The position numbers and the translations under genes were made by a program. The notes under the pieces were generated by a model. The model was not told the DNA's origin, made no database searches, and worked only from the letters and a program-made list of their open reading frames with translations. 64,000 nucleotides of DNA from Methanobacteriota archaeon (GTDB lineage Archaea; JAADCQ01; Methanopyri; Methanopyrales; Methanopyraceae): the NCBI GenBank assembly GCA_027064425.1, contig JAMOPO010000052.1, positions 140,521 to 204,520 of the forward strand. The letters run 5' to 3'. The stretch's first letter is position 1; every line of letters begins with the position of its first letter. Shown here one piece after another: positions 59,901 through 64,000 of this stretch.

Positions 59901-60135
59901 GCGGATCCAGGAGATGCGTAAGGAGCTGGATCTGGACCTGGAGGAGCGGATCGAGGTGTGGGTCGAGGGCGATGAGGAGATCCTGAAGGCCGTGCGAGAG
60001 CACCTGGACGAGGTCGCGCGGGAGGTGCGCGCCCGGGAGCTCAACCTCGAGGAGCCGCCGGAGGGGTGCGACCTCGAGCGCGAGTGGGAGGTCGAAGACA
60101 GGGAGGTCGTGATCGGCATCCGCCGGGGGTCCTAA
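56917..60135 (+). CDS. ileS: Isoleucyl-tRNA synthetase
   Basis: 1072 residues, class I. The HIGH motif is HLGT in GSIHLGTAWN (about residue 48). The editing domain includes LIWTTTPWTLPANLAVAV and GTGCVHVAPGHGEEDF. KMSKS is in EEGRKMSKSLGNV (about 621). The anticodon and C-terminal domains match the archaeal/eukaryotic type. TTG 56917 is set by the G-run. alaS follows after 3 bp, so the two synthetases are cotranscribed. Confidence 0.97.
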   Translation: MEPGPELEREIQERWEEENLLEKVREKNRDGPVFYFLDGPPYASGSIHLGTAWNKVIKDAVNRYKLMRGYRVRLQPGWDCHGLPIEVKVEQEVLSDEIECKKDIEEKIGVDRFVEKCKEFALKHVEIMTEQFKRLGVLMDWDNPYMTLDNEYIEGAWYTLKRAHERGLLTRDVRIVNWCPRCETALADHEVEYKEIEDPSIFVLFPVEDDSEAEADLPDNAALLIWTTTPWTLPANLAVAVHPEEEYVLARAEVNGEEWHLIVADKLKVVLSTVADSYEIVDKFSGEELEGVRYRPALWDEVPKLRELHEENDRVHRVYAAEWVTMEEGTGCVHVAPGHGEEDFELGREVGLPAHCPVADDGTFTEDGGKYEGLYVRDANEEIIEDLRKKGLLAHEDTVKHRYGHCWRCKTPIIYRATEQWFLKVTEVKDEMLDWIEKVEWIPEWAGHSRFRDWVENARDWCISRQRYWGIPLPVWECEECGHIEVVGSLDELKEKAEKLPEGEPDLHRPWVDKVILECPECGGEMRRVPDVLDVWVDSGVAAWASLGYPKRRKEFEEWFLKEGSCDPDEEAAGADFITEGHDQTRGWFYSQLGCGVITFGTCPYRTVLMHGFTLDEEGRKMSKSLGNVVDPMDIVDKYGADTLRWYVLRSNAPWRDMHFSWKDVRDTHRALNVLWNAYRFTKMYSELDEFDPEEHPLEELEEHLQPEDRWLLSRINTLVREVTDAMERYHVHEAARALYEFVTEDLSRWYIRLVRERVWLERDDPRKLAVYAVLYYAFDRLVRLLNPIIPHVAEHIYRDLLRGEDDPESVQLLDWPEPEERWIDEDLEEAMKTVRDAAEAALSLRQKAGVKTRWPLRRLFVEVEEPDRLEGLEDVLARIVNVKEVELGEEFEEKVPVARPRPDKIGPEFRDLAGRVIRHVEEHGEEVAREIRESGEYRLEVDGEEVVLTEEHVEIEERLPEGWESAEFEGGRVYLYTEMDEELRREAWAREVIRRIQEMRKELDLDLEERIEVWVEGDEEILKAVREHLDEVAREVRARELNLEEPPEGCDLEREWEVEDREVVIGIRRGS

Positions 60136-60138
60136 CCC

Positions 60139-62883
60139 GTGCGGGCCGACCCGTCCGAGTTCGAGCTGGAGTTCTTCGAGGAGATCGGGTTCGAGCGGAA
60201 GAGGTGCCCGAAGTGCGGTGAGTACTTCTGGGCCCCTCCCGACGTGGAGGTCTGCAACGAGGCCCCGTGCGTCGAGTACTCCTTCATCGGCGACCCGCCA
60301 GCGAGTCGAGAGCTGGACGTCCGCGAGGCGGGCGAGCGGTTCCTCAAGTTCTTCGAGCGGCACGATCACGAGGTCATCGACCGGTACCCCGTCGTGGCCC
60401 GCTGGCGCGAGGATATCCACCTGACCATCGCCTCCATCGCCTGCTTCCAGCCCTGGGTGACCTCCGGCGAGGTGCCGCCGCCCGCCAACCCCCTCGTCAT
60501 CAACCAGCCCTGCATTCGGCTCAACGACATCGACAACGTGGGCCGGACGGGCCGTCACTTCACGCTCTTCCACATGGGCGGCCACCACGCCTTCAACGAG
60601 CACCCACACGACCGGCGGCGCGTGTACTGGAAGGAGGAGACCGTCCGGCTGTGCTACGAGTTCACCGTGGAGGAGCTGGGCATCCCGGAGGAGAAGATCG
60701 CGTTCAAGGAGTCCTGGTGGGAGGGCGGAGGCAACGCCGGCCCCTGCTTCGAGGTCGTGGTCGACGGCCTCGAGCTCGCCACCCTGGTCTTCATGCAGTA
60801 CGAGCAGGTCGGCGGCGAGTACCGGGAGCTCGCCCAGAAGATCGTGGACACGGGCTACGGCATCGAGCGCTACGCCTGGATCACCACGGGCGAGCCCACG
60901 GCTTACGACGCCGTCTTCGGCGACCTGGTGAACCGCGTAGCCTCCGACCTGGGCGTGAAGCCCGACCGCGAGGCCCGGCGCGTCCTCGGCGAGCTGGCCC
61001 GCATCGCCGGGCTCTTCGACCTCGAGGGCGAGTCCGACCTGGAGCGTCTGCGCGAGCGTGCCGCGGAGCGGCTCGGCCTGGACGTGGGGGAGCTGAAGCG
61101 CATCGCCGAGCCCGTGGAGAGCGTTTACGCCCTGCTGGACCACGCCCGCTGCCTGACCTTCATGCTCGGTGACGGCGTCGTCCCGTCCAACGCCGGCGAG
61201 GGCTACCTGGCCCGACTGGTCCTGAGGCGCGCCCTGCGCCTGCTGGAGACGCTCGGCGCCGAGCACGAGTACCTGCTGGACCTCGTAGACCTGATGCTCG
61301 AGGAGCACGCCGAGGAGTACCCGGAGCTGAAGGAGCGGTCCGACTACGTGCGAGACGCAATCGAGTGCGAGATCGACCGGTACCAGCGCACGCTGAAGCG
61401 CGGCCGGAAGGAGGTCCGGCGGCGGCTCCGCGAAAAGAAGGAGCTCACGTTCGAGGACCTGGTGGAGCTGTACGACTCGCACGGCGTGCCGCCGGAGATG
61501 GTCCGGGAGATCGCGGAGGAAGAGGGGGTCGAGGTCGAGGTCCCCGACGACTTCTACTCCCGAGTCGCTGAGCGGCACGAGGGCGTGGAAGAGGAGGAAC
61601 CCGAGACCCTGCGCGAGCTCGAGCGGGCCGCCGTCGACCGGGACCTCCCGGAGACGCCGCTCAAGTTCTACGAGGACGAGCGGCGCTACGAGTTCGAGGC
61701 CGAGGTCGTCGACGTGGTGGAGACCGAGGACGGCAGCTGGGTGGTCCTCGACGAGACGTACTTCTACCCGGAGGGCGGCGGCCAGGAGGCCGACCGGGGC
61801 GAGCTCAGGTGGGATGGCGGCGAGGCGAGGGTCGTCGACGTCCAGAAGGTGCGAGGCGTGGTCTTCCACAGGGTAGAAGGCGACGTCCCCGAGCCGGGGA
61901 CGAAGGTCGAGGCCAGGATCGACCGCGAGCGGCGCGAGCGGCTCACCCGGCACCATACGGCCACGCACATCATCCTGGAGGCCGCCCGCCGGGTTCTGGG
62001 GGACCACGTCTGGCAGGCGGGCGTGCACAAGGCCCCGGACGAGGCCCGGCTGGACATCACCCACCACCGGCGCGTGACGGAGGAGGAACTCCGGGAAATC
62101 GAGCGGCTGGCGAACGAGATCGTCATGCGCGACCTGCCGGTCCGGAAGTCGTTCATGGACCGGAACGAGGCCGAGCGCCGGTACGGCCTCGAGCTGTACC
62201 AGGGCGGCGTGGTACCGGGTCGGAAGATCCGGGTCGTCGAGATCGAGGACTGGAACGTGCAGGCCTGCGCCGGCACGCACTGCGACCGGACCGGCGAGGT
62301 TGGCCCGATCAAGATCCTGGGTCGGGAGCGGATTCAGGACGGCGTCGAGCGGATCCGGTTCGCCGCGGGTGAGGCCGCGCTCGAGCGGGTTTGGGAGCTT
62401 GAGGACACGCTGAAGGAGGCATGCGGCGTGCTCAAGGTCGATCCGGAGAGCCTGCCCAAGACCGTGGAACGGTTCTTCAACGAGTGGAAGGAGCAGCGGA
62501 AGCGGATCCAGGAGCTCGAGCAGCGGCTGGTGGAGGCCGAGCTGCTGGCCGCCCCGGAGCGCGCCGAATCGGTCGACGACCTCCGCGTCGCCTACCTGGA
62601 GCTGGAGGAGGTGGAGCTCAAGCCGGTCGCGAGCGCGGTGAAGGAGCTGGTCGAGGAGCACTCGGACCTCGTCGTGGTGGTCAAGATCACCGCCGGGGAC
62701 TCATGCCAGGTCGTGGTCGGCAGCGGTGAAGACGCCCCGCCGGCCGTCGAGCTGATCCAGGAGATCGGCAAGATCGTGCGCGGGGGCGGCGGTGGTGACG
62801 AGCTCGTGGCTCAGGGCGGCGGCTCGGAACCCGACAAGCTCACGAAGGAGAAGGTCCTGGAGGTGGTCCGGGAGGCGGGATGA
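60139..62883 (+). CDS. alaS: Alanyl-tRNA synthetase (archaeal type)
   Basis: 914 residues, class II. The archaeal N-terminal zinc motif (CPKCGEYFW...CNEAPC) precedes the aminoacylation core (PCIRLNDIDNVGRTGRHFTLFHMGGHHAFN). The editing domain has HHTATHIILEAARRVLGDHVWQAG and CAGTHCDRTGEVG, which carry the zinc-binding His and Cys. The C-Ala-like end contains GGGGGDELVAQGG. The start is GTG 60139. It removes mischarged Ser and Gly. Confidence 0.97.
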   Translation: MRADPSEFELEFFEEIGFERKRCPKCGEYFWAPPDVEVCNEAPCVEYSFIGDPPASRELDVREAGERFLKFFERHDHEVIDRYPVVARWREDIHLTIASIACFQPWVTSGEVPPPANPLVINQPCIRLNDIDNVGRTGRHFTLFHMGGHHAFNEHPHDRRRVYWKEETVRLCYEFTVEELGIPEEKIAFKESWWEGGGNAGPCFEVVVDGLELATLVFMQYEQVGGEYRELAQKIVDTGYGIERYAWITTGEPTAYDAVFGDLVNRVASDLGVKPDREARRVLGELARIAGLFDLEGESDLERLRERAAERLGLDVGELKRIAEPVESVYALLDHARCLTFMLGDGVVPSNAGEGYLARLVLRRALRLLETLGAEHEYLLDLVDLMLEEHAEEYPELKERSDYVRDAIECEIDRYQRTLKRGRKEVRRRLREKKELTFEDLVELYDSHGVPPEMVREIAEEEGVEVEVPDDFYSRVAERHEGVEEEEPETLRELERAAVDRDLPETPLKFYEDERRYEFEAEVVDVVETEDGSWVVLDETYFYPEGGGQEADRGELRWDGGEARVVDVQKVRGVVFHRVEGDVPEPGTKVEARIDRERRERLTRHHTATHIILEAARRVLGDHVWQAGVHKAPDEARLDITHHRRVTEEELREIERLANEIVMRDLPVRKSFMDRNEAERRYGLELYQGGVVPGRKIRVVEIEDWNVQACAGTHCDRTGEVGPIKILGRERIQDGVERIRFAAGEAALERVWELEDTLKEACGVLKVDPESLPKTVERFFNEWKEQRKRIQELEQRLVEAELLAAPERAESVDDLRVAYLELEEVELKPVASAVKELVEEHSDLVVVVKITAGDSCQVVVGSGEDAPPAVELIQEIGKIVRGGGGGDELVAQGGGSEPDKLTKEKVLEVVREAG

Positions 62884-63076
62884 AGAGCACCCCCGGCACC
62901 GACCGTCAGGGATGACGAGGGTGGTCCTTACAGCCTGACCGCCACCAACCGGTCCAGGGTCACAGCCCCCACCGACCGCCCACCGGCGACGCACGTGACC
63001 CTTCTTGCGCCGCCCTCCGGGGATCGTAACGATGTTCGTAACGTTTCGATGGAGGAAGGAAACCGGCGGCGTGGCG
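62884..63076. other. 193-bp convergent gap with direct repeats
   Basis: Between alaS and the last gene. It contains CGTAACG twice (63025-63031 and 63037-63043) and a purine tract at 63051-63062. On the minus strand that tract is TTTCCTTCCTCC, a possible transcript-end signal for the surface-protein gene. A single ATGACGA...CTGA pair near 62912-62937 is not enough for a C/D sRNA. No tRNA is seen. Confidence 0.4.
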
Positions 63077-63985
63077 TTAGCGACGCCGGCGTAGGACCGG
63101 CAGCACCGCCGCCAGCGCCGCCACCACCGGCGACACTGGGATCTTCTCGAAGAGGCTCTTGGCCGTCCGCGCCACGGTCACCAGGTCGCTCAGGTGCCGC
63201 TTGACGAAGTCCAGCGCCGCCTGCGCCGTGTTGACCAGCTCCTCCAGGTTCTCCCGCTTCGAGAAGAACTCCAGGATCTCTCGCGCCACCTCGCCGCCCG
63301 CCTTAGCCAGCTCCTGGAACTCCGACCGGTTCAGCTCGAAGAAGTCGCTGGCGTTCACGTTCACCGTGGCCTGGACGTCCACGGTGACGCGGACCCGCTG
63401 GCTGGGCTGCTGGGGCACGACGGCCTCCGTAACCCACACGATCGTCTGAGCACTCCGCTCCCACCGCTTCGGCGTGACCACGCCCTCAACGCGCTTGCAC
63501 ACGGCCTTGACCCACTCCGGCGTTAGGTAGCGCTCCTCCGTCTTGACCTGGTTGGGCCCGGTGACCACCTTGACTTTAACGCACCGGTTCTCGATCTCCG
63601 ACCACTTGGGGACCACCATCTCGCCGATCGGGTGACGACCGGACGGGTTCAGACAGTACCCCGGGAACGTGTCGCCTACGACCTTCTCCGAGAAGGAGAC
63701 CCTGGTCCCCTCGATCTTCACGAGCTCCTTAGGAATCGGCACCAGGAACGGCTGAGTCTTGAACGCTCCCGAGCCCTGCTGCAGGTCGTCCTTCTCGACC
63801 ATGATCAGGGTCACGTACTTGTCCCCGATGATCACCGCGTACTCGCTGGCGTCCAGCGGCTCGGCACGCGTGATTCTCACCTTGAACGGTCCGGTGACTT
63901 CGCCCGCCACCGGGTACTCCTGCGCTACCGCGGCACCCAGGCTCGCCAGGAGGGCCGCGGTGAGGAGAAGCAGCGCGCGCCTCAT
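63077..63985 (-). CDS. Secreted, C-terminally anchored surface protein
   Basis: 302 residues. A signal peptide (MRRALLLLTAALLASLGAAVAQ) precedes a strand-rich domain to about residue 215 (YPVAGEVTGPFKVRITRAEPLD; CVKVKVVTGPNQVKTEERYL). A helical stalk follows (SEFQELAKAGGEVAREILEFF...). The C-terminus is a membrane helix ending in Arg residues (VVAALAAVLPVLRRRR), like S-layer or pilin-type anchored proteins. Two Cys are widely spaced in the domain. I recognise no family. Confidence 0.7.
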   Translation of the reverse strand: MRRALLLLTAALLASLGAAVAQEYPVAGEVTGPFKVRITRAEPLDASEYAVIIGDKYVTLIMVEKDDLQQGSGAFKTQPFLVPIPKELVKIEGTRVSFSEKVVGDTFPGYCLNPSGRHPIGEMVVPKWSEIENRCVKVKVVTGPNQVKTEERYLTPEWVKAVCKRVEGVVTPKRWERSAQTIVWVTEAVVPQQPSQRVRVTVDVQATVNVNASDFFELNRSEFQELAKAGGEVAREILEFFSKRENLEELVNTAQAALDFVKRHLSDLVTVARTAKSLFEKIPVSPVVAALAAVLPVLRRRR

Positions 63986-64000
63986 CCCCGGAGCCCCCGG

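Noticed and set aside
57421-62661. A 1746-residue open frame on the minus strand opposite ileS and alaS
   Set aside because: It is an antisense artefact of high GC and Glu/Asp-rich codons. The plus-strand synthetases are certain, and the antisense product is a low-complexity Leu/Val/His/Asp string.
62912-62937. Half C/D motif (ATGACGA ... CTGA) after alaS
   Set aside because: The guide is too long (16 nt) and no C-prime/D-prime pair exists.

Overview
The window looks like chromosomal DNA of a hyperthermophilic methanogenic archaeon, most likely Methanopyrus kandleri. Evidence: archaeal TBP and TFB, a PAN ATPase, GAR1, archaeal ribosomal proteins, both FO synthase subunits of coenzyme F420 synthesis, a 2-phosphoglycerate kinase (cyclic 2,3-diphosphoglycerate pathway), very high GC, and proteins unusually rich in Glu and Asp. 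Genes are packed end to end. No gene-free stretch exceeds about 200 bp. I see no IS element, CRISPR array, prophage, rRNA or tRNA.

Layout. 1-4.9 kb (minus): adenine deaminase (runs off the left edge), a GT-C-like membrane protein, a secreted Ig-like protein, ilvC and rpl14e. 4.9-9.2 kb: a membrane protein, a Ski2-like helicase and an orphan. 9.2-11.6 kb: a CofE-like protein, TBP and an AnmK-like sugar kinase. 11.7-15.6 kb: a ribosomal fragment (L22, S3, L29, SUI1, then Rpp29 after an inserted methyltransferase), then SPFH and NfeD. 15.7-22.9 kb: a flavoprotein disulfide reductase, MetRS, two membrane proteins, a GT-B enzyme and HisB. 22.9-26.8 kb: TFB, GAR1, a ferredoxin/zinc-ribbon fusion, a PhoU-like regulator and an FtsZ-like protein. 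27-31 kb: argJ plus ornithine cyclodeaminase, 2-phosphoglycerate kinase and CBS. 31.4-38.7 kb: a CYTH enzyme, a CLC channel, cupin, Pcc1, hexapeptide and CitG-like proteins, and PAN. 38.8-43.5 kb: GNAT, a dolichol-P-mannose synthase-like GT2, an NADH-oxidase-like flavoprotein, and a split MgtE transporter with PhoU/TrkA-C. 43.5-47.8 kb: TruA, a SelD-like protein and a TctA-like protein. 47.8-51.9 kb: GlmU-like and GlmM-like enzymes and the tRNA G10 methylase. 51.9-56.9 kb: four radical-SAM genes including cofG and cofH. 56.9-62.9 kb: IleRS and AlaRS. A surface protein closes the window.

Translation signals. Most starts follow one rule: a G-run (GGGGG or GGAGG) 6-9 nt before ATG, GTG, TTG and, in two cases, apparently CTG. 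I used this rule to choose starts. Several divergent pairs are only 12-29 bp apart, and the gap is a C-run/G-run palindrome that supplies both Shine-Dalgarno sequences. This recurring arrangement is the most interesting structural signal here. A well-formed C/D-box sRNA lies at 51,859-51,908.
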